Assembly: GCA_002261195.1 (NCBI GenBank)
Contig: MVBO01000060.1
Location: 1 to 64,000, forward strand
Reading direction: 5' to 3'
DNA length: 64,000 bases
Source of the DNA: Bifiguratus adelaidae
Taxonomy: Eukaryota > Mucoromycota > Endogonomycetes > Endogonales
Shown here in pieces: positions 12,052 to 22,692 of the stretch (positions within the stretch are counted from its first letter, which is position 1; every line of letters starts with the position of its first letter). The translations under genes were made by a program, and so were the position numbers. Under the pieces are notes generated by a model. It saw only the letters and a list, made by a program, of their open reading frames with translations. It did not search any database and was not told the origin of the DNA.

Positions 12052-12785
12052 TTATTCACTATCTGTCCATTCAGAAGCAATTGGCCCTATGTATGGCACC
12101 ATATATCGCTCCAAGGCTGCCCCGTCTACATATGCATGCCACGCTAGGTATAACGCTAGGGCAATGCCTACAAATATGCCGGTCCAAGCGAGGAAATTGG
12201 AAATGAACATGATGATGAATTCAACAATCATCAAGACGAGGAAGAGAAGGGATGACTGCCATGCGTGAAATCGTACATAATCGTTCTTTTGCTCCGCTAT
12301 TAGAAAGAAGACACCTACAAAAGAGTGAATAGGGTGATAAAGTAGGCAAAATGAGATGTACCTGTTACAGCACCAAGGACATACGTCAATGCAGCCTCCA
12401 CATCCACCCTTATTGGAAGCGAAGTCTCATATTTGTTGACACGGGTGGCTGCCATACCTGAGCTTTCGGATGCATTGCCAAAACCCTGCTCGACATCCCA
12501 ACTGGACTGACCACCACCGCCGACAAAGTCCGAACCACCCGAATATCCTCCGCTTTGATAAGACGAAAAGTTTTGTTGATGTTGGTATTGATCTTGTCCA
12601 GCTCCGCTGCCTCCTATCGGCTGGTATTTTCCACTCGACGCCTTGCCATTGCTTCCACTGCTCAAACTTGGTATAGAGCCAAGCACACCCTTCTTTTTCG
12701 ACGAACTAGAAGATGCGTGTTTCTTTTGTCTGTTTTCATCAGGCGCCGGTTGATAAGGCGAAAAGTCTGTAAAGTTGGACGACAT
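12052..12785 (-). CDS. UPF0132/DUF4870-type membrane protein
   Basis: Two exons, 12362..12785 and 12052..12314, joined in frame to 228 residues. The first 120 residues are disordered and rich in Ser, Gly, Lys and Gln (SSSSSKKKG, GGSDFVGGGGQSSWD). The C-terminal 90 residues are a compact membrane domain: VDVEAALTYVLGAVTG, then VFFLIAEQKNDYVRFHAWQS across the intron, then two further hydrophobic helices. The pattern of a helix, a K-N-x-x-V-R-F-H-A-x-Q-S turn and two more helices is characteristic of the UPF0132 (Tic20-like DUF4870) family, of unknown biochemical role. The intron falls between the first helix and the signature turn. Confidence 0.75.
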
Positions 12786-12966
12786 GGCTGTGAATGCGCG
12801 CCTCTTTGCCTCTCAACCGGCTTCCGTCAGTGCCTTTGGCTTCCCCGTACAACCGTCACATAGCCCTAACCCCGAATATTCCATTTTGGGTTCATTGTCT
12901 TCTCTTCGCTGGTTCCCTCTCTTGTTCTTGCTCGCGTCAGAGGGTTATTGTTGTCGCCTATTGCTC

Positions 12967-14465
12967 ATGTCAGACGGTCTTGCAGGTGTAGCGCGTAGTC
13001 TAGCAGATGATCAAAATGTGCCGGATATCGAGTTTCTCCATTGTAGCGCGTGTTTTGTGCTTGCTGAGGAGTACGAGGGATGTCTCCATATGACAGAGTG
13101 CGGGCATGTCATATGCCAAGAATGTTTAGGGTTACGCCTCATGGGTAAGTCTTGCCATCTGTGCTGCTTAAGTAAAAGCTCCTTGGCTGGGACATGATGA
13201 CGAAATGAACGCATATATCCACCTCTCTAATATAATCGTAGATCGGATCAAGAAAGCCGTTTGTCCATTGTGCAAGACCACAGTAGCGGTCATAGCGATC
13301 AGTGATCAGGTAGTTTTGTATACTCAAGCTTGACTGCAAGAGCGGTGTTCTAACGTCTACGTCAAGCTACCTCCTGACGTCAAAAGCTACATGGAATCAG
13401 GGCAAAGACATTTGGAAAGATTCGTAGAGATATACAAGGTAAGCGAGGTGCTATGCCTCAGTCAACGCAGACTCAATGCCATTTAGTTTCAGAACGCGAA
13501 TCAGAAACAGCTTCTGCGCTACCTCAAGCAGAAAGTGGCCAAGCAAAGAATGGTACTCGAAACGGTCAAGCAGCATGTGCAAAAGTCAAAGGACTATCTT
13601 CTGCACGTAGAAAAGGATATTCTCAATCCATCATCTAAACTCTTGCACAGGATCATACGGCAACTGCGTGAAGAAAACAAAAAGCTGAGGAAACAGCTGG
13701 GTTCCATTTCCGAGGCTGGTGACCGACTTCATTTCCAGACCCCGAGAAGCGATCGGTTCTCTTTCAGCAACAAAAATGATCCCGTGTCTCCACTCGCATT
13801 GAAGGCTCAGAGGTGAGCCATGATTCTGTTAGCTTTTGGCTAATTAACGATTACAGAATGCAATCTTCGAAGGGTCGCAATGGGCAGCAGGTAGGCTACG
13901 TCCATTCAATCCTTACTTGCTGATCCATTCAGAGCGAGGTATTTGGCAATCCTTCGACACAGAAAACTTCATCGCGAGTATCTCTAAATTCTTCAAGACC
14001 GGGACGTGTCCCAATGCGAGCGGTACCAGCGATGCCGTTGCGAGAAGTACAGTCTGCAATTCCTAATGCATCAACACGTTTTCAACAAGCACAGAGTTTG
14101 TTTCCAGCAGCGTCTGCAAGGTCATTGCAAATCTTCTCACCACAGTGAGTGCCATGAAGAACTGATTTTCGGAGCTAATGTGGTGGTCGTAGGCTTGATC
14201 CCTCCAGCACTCCTTTACAAAGCGGATCGGATGATCCAGAGGTTGACCTTGTACCACATTATACACCACACCCCTTTGCTACTCCGCAAACCAGTCAAGC
14301 ACGTATTCCTTGGTCTACGAGACAAGTCAATGCGTATCCGCCGAACGATCCGCTGCAACACTTCTACACGCCACATGCCAAAGGTAAGCTACCAGGGATT
14401 CCTTCCAAAGATGCTCATTGCCAGACCAATATTCGCATATTGCACATACGCCCTACCCGCGGTAG
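12967..14465 (+). CDS. Zip3/RNF212/HEI10-like RING protein (meiotic crossover type)
   Basis: Eight small exons: 12967..13144, 13242..13309, 13367..13438, 13487..13812, 13857..13890, 13933..14144, 14193..14383, 14425..14465; summed length gives 373 residues in frame. Exons 1-2 hold a RING-like finger: HCSACF, then ECGHVICQECL and VCPLCK. It is followed by a coiled coil (LRYLKQKVAKQRMVLETV, later IRQLREENKKLRKQLGS) and a Ser/Pro/Gln-rich tail with many basic residues. RING, then coiled coil, then Ser-rich tail is the architecture of Zip3/HEI10 SUMO or ubiquitin ligases, which mark crossover sites on the synaptonemal complex. The last intron would be only 41 nt; reading through it instead extends the protein to a stop at about 14532. 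The meiotic role is inferred from architecture only. Confidence 0.66.
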
Positions 14466-14539
14466 TCCACATATGACGGAATCCTACAATGAGATTGAAG
14501 AAGACAAGATCCTGTACATTTATATGTATTGATACATCA

Positions 14540-16291
14540 TTAAGCTAATACTGGCGTGACACTCTTGACTCGGATCATCATGGTGGCAGAAGTATTCTCA
14601 AGCGCTTCTCCATCCGTTCCATTGTCGTCAGGCACTTCCATCACAGTTTCAATCAAGCCAATATCGCTTAAGATTCGGATCACTTGCTGCAAATGATGCC
14701 TTCCTTCTTGAGATGGAGGGAACTCCTGTAGTTCAACGTTCAATGAGGCACGCGCAAACACCAAACGACTTGCCTTGTTCAGTATGCTGGCCCCCAAGCC
14801 CTTCTCAATAGCCACAAGGTCAAGCTTGGCAAGCAAAATTTCGAACATTCGTCCAATCGTGATGCCGATATTTCCCTCCGGAAACAAGAGCTTGCTCATA
14901 ATCTTCATTTGCGTCACGGCGTGTTGTTTCCATGTGTGCCGCTCGGGAAGTATTTCGGAGGAGATCTGATTCTATTATTTCGCGAAAAAACTATACACGG
15001 TGCCACTTACCAGATCTCGGTCCTTTTGACTTTGTATGAAATACTTGCGCAGGATCTTTTCCAAAGCATCAAGGTTCTCCGTTGAGCCTGGAGGAAGCAA
15101 GTCAACTCTGACCAACTGGAATAATACCAACATTTACCTTTGAGATTGCCGCTCGCACAAACGTCTTTGATGGAAATTAACAGCCGCAATTGGTCGGGAT
15201 AGAGCTGCCATTTGTCTAAGATACATCAGACGCGGTTCCAATTTTCCATTGGGAGACGAATACCTGTGTTGATCACCTTCTCTTCCGTTTCGTTACCAGA
15301 TGCTGATAAAGTGTCGCCTACAGATACTTGGTTTTCGTGTTCTTTAATAAAAGATCGCGATGCTTCCTTTTCGCGAAGGATCGCCCGACGCTCAGTAAGC
15401 TGACTTTCGAGATTTGTGAGCTCGCGTTGCAGCACGTTTCTTTGTGACCTGATAGATTGCGTTGTCACAGCTTGATTACTTCTTTCCTTTGATATCTGTA
15501 ATGCTTGAGTACAGCATATCGCAAAACGCATGTCCATCTTACCTGTGCCGATTTCGCTTGTTTTTCAGCCTCTATACGCTTGTTGTCTTGCAACTAGTAA
15601 TACGCGCAAGTAAGTACGTATGCTTTTCAGTTGTGGTGTCTTACCAAATGTCTGTGCTGCTCCATCTTCTCTTCCACGCTCTTCCTCAGCGTTTCTTTCC
15701 GTTGTTTCAACCTCTTGAGCACCTTGATCTGTTCGGCCACGGTAGCTTCTGCCTTCTTCGCATTCTGCTCCTCGGCCGAGTCATTTCCCATTTTGAGTAC
15801 GTTGAGGGACTCTTCCTGGGCTTCAATCTACACGTGGATGAGCAGCGAGTCGGAGAGGTCGTTAAATTGGTTAGCATTACCTTCTTCTCAAGTAGCTGAC
15901 TGTCCTTATCAAGTTGCCACAAGAGATCTTCAGCTTTATTCAACAGCTTTTCGAGCTCTGGTCGAACTTCTGTCGCTAGTTGCGATCTCGCCGAGCCTAT
16001 ATCATCTTCTGTGATAACTTCGTATTTCTGGAGAGAAAAGGTTTAATATATCTCGACATGTCAAGAGTACCCAGCGACATACCCTCTTAAACCTTAGCAA
16101 GTGGTTGAGCCTAGGTAGATCCTGGGTGCTCTGATTCAAAGCGGTAATGCAACTGTGTAGCTGCAAAGACATCAGCACAAGCTCTTTGCACAATCGAAGT
16201 GACTTACCGTGGTCAGTGAGGTGTGCAAATGGTAGACTGAGCGGTCGAGAGCGGATGGAGGCCTGAAGCCTTCGGATTCACTCCCTTGCAT
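14540..16291 (-). CDS. DASH Spc19-like protein with long C-terminal extension
   Basis: Nine exons: 16208..16291, 16083..16160, 15881..16027, 15645..15827, 15543..15593, 15264..15495, 15138..15215, 15011..15087, 14540..14971. The joined frame is 453 residues. The N-terminal 165 residues resemble the DASH outer-kinetochore subunit Spc19: HSCITALNQSTQDLPRLNHL, then KYEVITEDDIGSARSQL, EVRPELEKLL and a closing coiled coil ending RLKQRKETLRKSVEEK. Fungal Spc19 normally ends about here. In this gene splicing continues through a second coiled coil (RNVLQRELTNLESQL) into a helical domain of about 140 residues (MKIMSKLLFPEGNIGITIG...). The first ATG in frame is further upstream (16384), but 16291 begins the conserved region. 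The Spc19 assignment is by remembered pattern; the C-terminal domain is unrecognised. Confidence 0.5.
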
Positions 16292-17302
16292 TCCGCTCAC
16301 AGAATGGTGTACGGCAATGCACGCGAAATTGCGGAATGCTGAAGCGACGCGGCCGAAACACCAAATTTGGGAGTCTCGCGTCAACCGAACGCTTTTGCAA
16401 CGTCACGCGAATTATCTGTGAGGAACAAGCAAAATTACAGCACAACTTTCGCCGTATATTTTGACAGAAGTCATAGGGTCGGTATTTTCAATCTGCGATC
16501 CCGAACGAGTTTTGCTTTGGAAGCGTCTATCAGACTGGGCCACTCCTTTTGTTCAGGAGATGGGAAACCAGGATTCTAAATCACATGGTGGGCAAAAACC
16601 CCATGACCTTCTCCCCTTTGCTTTTTTGTCAACATTAGGACAGATTTGGTTGGATAAAGGTGCGATTTTGGCTGCAGTCGAAAATCAACTTTTGACCTTG
16701 TCGCTCAATTTTGCAGTTGTTGGGTCAGTTATCGTACAAGGTTGCACTATACTATTTCGGCCCTGATCGCCGATGTCTGACCCAAAAGACACCCCCTGAT
16801 GACAATCCTCCAGCATCTGGTAAGTCTCAAGGGGTGGTCAAAGCTATTTCCGATACCCTTCGACAACTCTATCGGGTATCTGTACACACTGACCAAGAAA
16901 TCGAACCCTAGAATGGAGAATGAGTTCAGGTCTCAGTACTCCCAGTGGTAGAGTCATCACCCCTTTTGAGTGTGCAAATTTGTCCAGATCGGCGACAATG
17001 AAGCTCGCTTTCCGACTTATTTTTATTTTACAACTGTCAACGCACACCAAAACCGATCGTAAGCTTTATCAGCGAAACGACTATATATTTCCTTTGCTTG
17101 GGGGTGTTGCTCTCCTTCGTCTTCAACATTCATTCCTCCAATTATAACGACTTGCGCATCATCTCAAACGCGTATACACGCATCCTAACTCTCCTCATGG
17201 ACTCACAAGCATGCATGTTGAGACGAAAAGACGGGCAGCACTTTTCCAAGCTTAAAGAGACATTTGGTTATCAAATGCAACCTCATATGAAGCGGAAAGA
17301 CA
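16292..17302. other. Intergenic stretch with an imperfect inverted repeat
   Basis: About 1 kb between the Spc19-like gene and the FYVE gene. Short open frames exist on both strands, but none has a recognisable domain or a coherent splice pattern. It contains an imperfect 15-bp inverted repeat (TTGGGTCAG plus ATCG, 13 of 15 matching) at 16720..16734 and 16771..16785. An ATG at 17196 opens a disordered-looking frame (KRKDSGYSTA) that could be an upstream exon of the FYVE gene, but I could not find splice sites that join the frames. Confidence 0.4.
16720..16785. repeat. Imperfect inverted repeat, 15-bp arms
   Basis: Arms 16720..16734 and 16771..16785 pair at 13 of 15 positions around a 36-base spacer. 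It could be a protein-binding palindrome or a hairpin; nothing else in the surroundings resembles a transposon end. Confidence 0.4.
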
Positions 17303-18565
17303 GTGGTTATAGCACAGCTTGTGATCAAAGCTCTATTATATATATCCAGCTGCTATTCTGGACACTCTCAACATGAATTGTATGTTCAATATCAGCAACC
17401 CGTCACACCCGCGCAAACACCTCAAGTCATTGCATTACACGATCCCACCACGTTACTGCAACGTTATAAACGTCTGCATGCACATTCAGAAGATGACATA
17501 GAAGAAGCACCACTATCTTACGAGTCATATGCTCTTCAGCAACACATGTACATTGCACAAACTCCGCAAACTCCGCCATCATTTCGTTCATCACCATATA
17601 CTTCATCCGCAAGCTATTCCACAAATCCAGTGAATCAAGGATCGGTGTTGACCCCTATACCGCAAAGCGCTATACTCGTACAAGTCCAAACCGTCAACTC
17701 CCAACAATTCATTTACCAAGAATCCGCACCCACCCGTTTCCCCATTACACGCAGAAAGTCTCTCTTGTCAGAACTACTCGCAGAGAGCAAAAGCCGAGAA
17801 TCACTAACGAACCTGAGCCGCCACGAAGACCTTCCAAAGCCACACACATTGGAAGTGTCCAAACCTTGCACTGATCTCCTCTACCTTTTCGAACCCGAGT
17901 CGCTCGTGGACCCGACGAATGGCATTATTTCCCCCGTCATATCTGGTGAGACTGCGTCGTTTGTCGATGGCTACGTAGACCAAGACTTGTCTGAGCCTTC
18001 CCATGAAGCGGATCAAACCGGGTATCAGGATATCTCTGATGCTGCTTCCGAGACCGAAACAACCCTCCAAAACCCAAGCGGCAAAGAGCCCGACCAAAAC
18101 CAGTTGGAGCCACCATCAGCCGCAAAACTCTGGAGACTTCATTGGCAACCTGATACATCAAGAACTCAATGTAGTTTCTGTCACAAACCTTTCACTACCT
18201 TGCGGCGCCGCCATCATTGCCGAAGTTGTGGTGATTTGTATTGCGGCAATTGTGCTCGAGGCATTGCATGGGTCCAAGTAACACGAACTGGACTCCATAC
18301 TATGGACGAAAAAAAGTTCCAAATTGACATTGTTGTCTCCTCTTCGAAAGAAGCCCTGACCGGTTTCAACTTGACCGACCTGGAACCACCTCGCCAAACA
18401 ACGGGACCACAACTCGGTCGTATTTGTGCTCACTGTCACTACGCTCACCGTCTAGGACCCGAATCCTGGATTGATTACAAAGATGGTGTCAATGGACTCG
18501 CCATCAAGGCCATGGAAACTGGTTGGCACCTATGGTCTGCGTTCAAAACAGCAGTTGGCATGTAA
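17303..18565 (+). CDS. FYVE zinc-finger protein
   Basis: A 420-residue frame whose C-terminal third is a FYVE domain: TQCSFCHKPFTTLRRRHHCR, then CRSCGDLYCGNC and, after an insert of roughly 60 residues, RICAHCHYAH. The RRHHCR core is the phosphatidylinositol-3-phosphate binding motif, so the protein should attach to endosomal or vacuolar membranes. The insert between the third and fourth Cys pairs (residues with TMDEKKFQID...GPQLG) is longer than in canonical FYVE fingers. The N-terminal 270 residues are disordered, rich in Ser, Thr, Gln and Pro. The start is uncertain: the first Met in this frame at 17303 gives a hydrophobic, unlikely beginning, and an upstream exon is possible. Confidence 0.82.
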   Translation: MVIAQLVIKALLYISSCYSGHSQHELYVQYQQPVTPAQTPQVIALHDPTTLLQRYKRLHAHSEDDIEEAPLSYESYALQQHMYIAQTPQTPPSFRSSPYTSSASYSTNPVNQGSVLTPIPQSAILVQVQTVNSQQFIYQESAPTRFPITRRKSLLSELLAESKSRESLTNLSRHEDLPKPHTLEVSKPCTDLLYLFEPESLVDPTNGIISPVISGETASFVDGYVDQDLSEPSHEADQTGYQDISDAASETETTLQNPSGKEPDQNQLEPPSAAKLWRLHWQPDTSRTQCSFCHKPFTTLRRRHHCRSCGDLYCGNCARGIAWVQVTRTGLHTMDEKKFQIDIVVSSSKEALTGFNLTDLEPPRQTTGPQLGRICAHCHYAHRLGPESWIDYKDGVNGLAIKAMETGWHLWSAFKTAVGM

Positions 18566-18756
18566 AGGAAAGATGTTGCTCATTTTATACTCGCGCAGCA
18601 TCAAGGTACATTGTAGAGTAGAGGTTGTATATACCCCAATTGTCACATTTTACCTCTCTGATCCGTTACCTTAACGGCCATTTCTTCTGCCGTAAAAATG
18701 TCGACGTCACCAAGATTGTGAATTTTTGTTCACTCGACAAGCTCAACTTGAACGTC

Positions 18757-19597
18757 ATGTGGACCTCTGGAGCATTGGGACGATCACTACAGCGCTCGCT
18801 GTCAAGTGCATACAAAACAACGCCCAGACAAGCAAGGCAGTGCTTATCCGCCAACCAAGGCTTCCACACAACGCCAAGCTCTGCAGCTAAAAGGCATCCC
18901 AAACAGATCAAAAAAGACAACATTGCGAAAAAGCTTGCCAAAAAGGAAGCTTACGAGGCTTCAAAACCTTCACCTATAGTCTCTCGTCCTACCCGCTTCT
19001 TTGCCTCTCTCCACACCCCAGTCACCGCCTACACCTCCACCGGTCATGAAAACCTTTCGAACTTTATCACCCAGCAAGAATCCAAACTTGTTTTTGAGCA
19101 AGCTCCGCCTGCCATTGTGGAAGCAACTGGCTCCGCTGCAGTGCACAACAAGGATCACGCTCTATCAATAGAACAGAAAAAGGCAGAGATGGTACAAAAG
19201 ATTGTGGGACTCCAGAACGCCAACGCACACGCTGTACAACGGTGGAATATCGAACGCGCCATAGACTGGTTCGGACGACAAGAGGGTGATACCGGTAGTG
19301 CTGAGGTTCAGGGTAAGTTTTGTCGATCACCGCTCAAGGTGGTACACATGTGACGCATACTGAATTACGTACTTGCCGCATCCAGCCGCCATATTAACCA
19401 TCCGCATTCAAAACCTCTATTCGCACTTGCAAATCCATCGCAAAGACAAGCACAACTACAAGCAACTTCGCACCATGGTGCATCAGCGTGCCAAAATCTT
19501 GAAATATCTCAAGAGCAAAAGTTTAGAGCGCTATTACACCTGTCTACGAGAGCTAGGATTGGAACCACGTGCTGTAGAAGGAGAGATTATTGTATGA
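18757..19597 (+). CDS. Mitochondrial small ribosomal subunit protein uS15m
   Basis: Two exons, 18757..19312 and 19386..19597, 255 residues. The N-terminus is basic and hydroxylated without acidic residues for the first 50 positions, as expected of a mitochondrial presequence. The C-terminal 90 residues are a uS15 domain: WFGRQEGDTGSAEVQAAILT spans the splice junction, followed by LYSHLQIHRKDKHNYKQL and HQRAKILKYLKSKSLERYY, the conserved S15 helix signature. uS15 binds the central domain of small-subunit rRNA. The start at 18757 (MWTSGALGRS) is chosen over upstream in-frame Met codons, which would add a hydrophobic segment unlike a presequence. Confidence 0.92.
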
Positions 19598-19690
19598 TGC
19601 CAAGCATAAAAGTGCAACGTTACGAGCAATTAATCGATCTACCTTTTATGGTCATACTAAAGGTGGGCCAATTTAAGCTCCCCAGGGCCC

Positions 19691-19698
19691 ATAAAAGG
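19691..19698 (+). promoter_or_regulatory. TATA-like element of the chitinase gene
   Basis: ATAAAAGG in a G/C-rich setting about 120 bp before the chitinase start. The position is normal for a fungal core promoter with a leader of roughly 90 nt. Confidence 0.4.
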
Positions 19699-19814
19699 GT
19701 GGGGAGGGCCTTGTCTGGTTGAACTGGCTTTCCCTTTCTCGTTGTGACCTTAGGGCTTGGGTATTGGCCCTTCTATTGACCCATTCCAATCTTTTTCCGT
19801 GTTTGAATAGCAAC

Positions 19815-20999
19815 ATGTTCTCCAGTGCCCAGGTGGTACTCGTCGCTTCTGTTTTCTTGTCGCTTGCCTCTGTGCTCGCAGCTCATCCCCGTCGTGCTTA
19901 TGGCAGACACGCTCTGAACGCCTACGTTGTCGACTGGGACGTTGATGCCAGCAAGGTCCCTTACACCTCTGTGGATCACATCATCTACGCCTTTGGTATC
20001 CCAGACGCTCACGGCAACATTGGTCAATTCTCTGGTTCGACTCTTTCTTCGGTCGTCAATGGCGCACATAAACACAATGTCGGTGTGTCCTTGGCCATTG
20101 GTGGCTGGAGTGGCAGTATCTACTTTTCCAATCTGGTCAAATCTGCTGGTTCTCGCGCGACCTTTGTCAAAAACCTCGTCAACTTGGTGAAGCACTATGA
20201 CCTGAATGGTCTTAACATTGACTGGGAATATCCTGCTTCTCAAAACGGTGTTGCTTGTAACACCAAGAGCGCCGATGACACTGCCCATCTCTTGACCTTC
20301 CTTCAAGAGCTTCGCAGTGCTCTGGACCAAACCTTCAGGAAGCAGCATGTCATTCTTACTGCCGCCACCTCACTAGACCCCTTCAACGACCGTACCTGGA
20401 ACCCTTCCACCCAACTTCCTGGATTCAACAATGTGCTTGACCAAGTCTATATTATGGCCTACGACATTAACGGTAACTGGAACTCGATCACTGGTCCCGC
20501 TGCGCCGTTGTATGAGCCTGGTCACGGTCTTCCTGGTTCTGGTGCTTCTGCTGTTGCGGCATGGCACAAGGCCGGCATACCCTTGAACAAGATTGTTCTC
20601 GGTGTTCCATTCTATGGCTGGACCACCAAGACATCGCACAATGGACTCTATGGCTCCTTTTCCAAGACGCAAATTCCCGGTGATCAATACGACACCAAAT
20701 CCCGAGACTGTGGTGCCAAGGTTGCGACATACTCTGGTGAATTCCAATGGCGATCTTTGGCCGCTCAAGGTGTCGATCAAAGCCGTAATGGATGGCAAGC
20801 CCACTACGATACCAAAACCCAGACTGCTTGGGCTTACAATACTCACAAGCAGCAACTCGTAACCTACGATGATGCCCGCACGTGTGAAGCCAAGGCCAAG
20901 TATGCCAAACAGCACGGATTGGGAGGCGTGTTGATATGGAGCTTGGAGATGGATGATAGCCATCATACCTTGTTGACATCACTTCAACTTGTGCGATAG
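19815..20999 (+). CDS. Secreted GH18 chitinase
   Basis: 394 residues, no intron. The start at 19815 gives a signal peptide (MFSSAQVVLVASVFLSL...LAAHPRR). The GH18 barrel is complete: VDWD near the first strand, SLAIGGWSG, the active-site strand GLNIDWEYP with catalytic Glu138 and Asp136, then QVYIMAYDINGNW and GVLIWSLEMDD at the end. GH18 enzymes cleave beta-1,4 bonds of chitin by substrate-assisted catalysis; in a fungus this would act on its own wall or on external chitin. The usual D-x-x-D-x-D-x-E reads N-x-x-N-x-D-x-E here. There is no chitin-binding module or GPI signal. A TATA-like box lies about 120 bp upstream. Confidence 0.95.
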   Translation: MFSSAQVVLVASVFLSLASVLAAHPRRAYGRHALNAYVVDWDVDASKVPYTSVDHIIYAFGIPDAHGNIGQFSGSTLSSVVNGAHKHNVGVSLAIGGWSGSIYFSNLVKSAGSRATFVKNLVNLVKHYDLNGLNIDWEYPASQNGVACNTKSADDTAHLLTFLQELRSALDQTFRKQHVILTAATSLDPFNDRTWNPSTQLPGFNNVLDQVYIMAYDINGNWNSITGPAAPLYEPGHGLPGSGASAVAAWHKAGIPLNKIVLGVPFYGWTTKTSHNGLYGSFSKTQIPGDQYDTKSRDCGAKVATYSGEFQWRSLAAQGVDQSRNGWQAHYDTKTQTAWAYNTHKQQLVTYDDARTCEAKAKYAKQHGLGGVLIWSLEMDDSHHTLLTSLQLVR

Positions 21000-22200
21000 T
21001 ATGTTTGATGTAGTTTTATATGGACACCATGCGTGCCTTTCCATAGAGTTGATTTGCTAACTCCCCCTTAAACGTGCGCTTCCAATGAATGCTCTCGCCG
21101 ACTCGCCGCTATGGATGGGCAATATCGGCCCGGACTTGCGTCATCAAATTCACCTTAAAAATTTTGATGTTTAGCCTTTCTATGGCTTTTGCTTGTTGTT
21201 ATGGTAAGTGTTTGGGTGAGCAGGGATGGGCTATACGTGGATCTACATGATGCTTTTGCAAGTTGGGAATCTCTCTGAACACTATTGTGGACAAACATTT
21301 ATTACTTGCTCTGAATCAGATCGCGATGGCGACACTGTGATTGGAGATGCTTGAATCGTGCGTTCGGTACTAACTGGCGTTTCCTTGCAGAGTGACGCGT
21401 TATGATTTCCGCTGGATATCTTTTCCTTGGACAGTATGGCCTGTAGGTAAGCAGTCGTGTCCACAAGCACATCACTGCAACGTTGCATCAGGCCAAAGCA
21501 ATGATTAGACGTTTACTCATGCACCACTCTCAAACCTCTTGGAGGTTAGTGATGAGAAGCTAGTAATCACCTTCAGTCTTCAATATGAGCTTTTGTGCTC
21601 GTTTGGCGTTGCAGTGTGGCTTTGGACCGGGATAGTGGCATACCTGGAACTCAGACTCACGCGTTACGTTTAGTTTGGCTGATAGAAAGTCTAAATGGAA
21701 GACAGCATCCACCGCTGATGTCCGGATGACATAGGCTAAAGAAGCGTGAGATGGGTTGACCACGTCATCACTCGCTGGATACGTGCAAGAACCCGGATGT
21801 GTCGAGATTAGGGTAAGTTTGACGAGTAAGGTAACGTTATAAACAAGACTTGTATAAGATAAAACACATCCCTGAATATAACGCGTCTGACGCCTCCCCT
21901 TCAAACAATGTTGTTCTTGAGGAATAACACCTTGCCGTCCATTGCCAGATAGGCTCACTCTATCCCAAACATGGTAATTTCGACCAAAAGTCAACAAGCT
22001 TGCCTTCCCCACTTTGGTAACGCGGCGATCGGTATCAGCCAAAAAGGCGCCCAGACACCGAGTCTTGGCTTTGGCATTAGGTCGACTGCTTTTTCCGAGG
22101 CTAAACATGGCCATATGATGCCCAGGGACAGGGTCCGTGGGGTATTTGGCCATTCTCTATATAAAAGGATCCCTGCGTACAGCGCCTCCTCAAGCGCATC
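21000..22200. other. Intergenic stretch, possible weak minus-strand gene
   Basis: 1.2 kb between the chitinase and the first GPI-type gene. The minus strand has an open stretch at 21560..22153 (starts MAKYPTDPVPGHH) and another at 21282..21488, which could be joined by splicing, but I recognise no domain and its start would lie under the promoter of the gene at 22201. A 7-bp hairpin (CATCAAA/TTTGATG, 21142..21169) sits 140 bp after the chitinase stop. I do not call a gene here. Confidence 0.35.
22158..22166 (+). promoter_or_regulatory. TATA box of the Ser-rich GPI-type gene
   Basis: TATATAAAA ends 34 bp before the start codon at 22201, so the transcript leader must be only a few bases long unless the start is further in. 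Confidence 0.6.
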
Positions 22201-22692
22201 ATGAAGGCCTCCTTTCTTGCCCTCGTTCTTGCTCAAGCCGCCGTTTTGGTCAGTAGCCAGACACCCACTCTCTCTGGCCCTCGCTGCGACGCGACATGCA
22301 CTAGTACGCCTACTCCCTGCCCCTCGGATTGTCCAGACACTTGCGTTTATCCCACCACCTCTGGATGCTGCAAGTCGGGTACGCCCACCTGTCCGGTTGA
22401 CTTGACACCGCATGCCTCTCAAACGCTGCCCATCATTCAACCGTCCGGAGGAGCGACTGCAGCAAGCCAAACCTTGCCCATCATGACCACCGGTGCTTCT
22501 GTGATTGGAGTCAGTACCTTTTCGCCAATGAGTTCGATGAGCTCTTCGATGGCTTCTAGCGGCAGTGCTAGGGGTAGCGCCAGTGCAAGCTCGAGTGCAT
22601 CTGCTGGTGTGAGGATACAAGAACAAGGTGGACTTGTTTCGCTTGTCCTTACAGGCGCAGCCGCCTTTGGCCTTGCTGTGCTCTTGATGTAG
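22201..22692 (+). CDS. Small Cys-rich, Ser-rich GPI-anchored-type secreted protein
   Basis: 163 residues, one exon. A signal peptide (MKASFLALVLAQAAVLVSS) is followed by a Cys/Pro/Thr region of about 45 residues with eight Cys (CDATC, CPSDCPDTC, GCC, TCP), then a long Ser/Ala-rich stalk (SSMASSGSARGSASASSS), then a C-terminal hydrophobic tail (LVLTGAAAFGLAVLLM) with no charged residues after it. That layout is typical of fungal GPI-anchored wall or surface proteins; the stalk would be O-mannosylated. I recognise no named Cys-pattern family. It is convergent with the LysM protein next door, which has the same overall plan. Confidence 0.75.
   Translation: MKASFLALVLAQAAVLVSSQTPTLSGPRCDATCTSTPTPCPSDCPDTCVYPTTSGCCKSGTPTCPVDLTPHASQTLPIIQPSGGATAASQTLPIMTTGASVIGVSTFSPMSSMSSSMASSGSARGSASASSSASAGVRIQEQGGLVSLVLTGAAAFGLAVLLM

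Noticed and set aside
16461-16911. Plus-strand frames before the FYVE gene
   Set aside because: No domain and no splice sites that join them in frame to the FYVE gene.
20373-20982. Long minus-strand frames under the chitinase
   Set aside because: They mirror the GH18 coding sequence, which has a complete catalytic domain on the plus strand.
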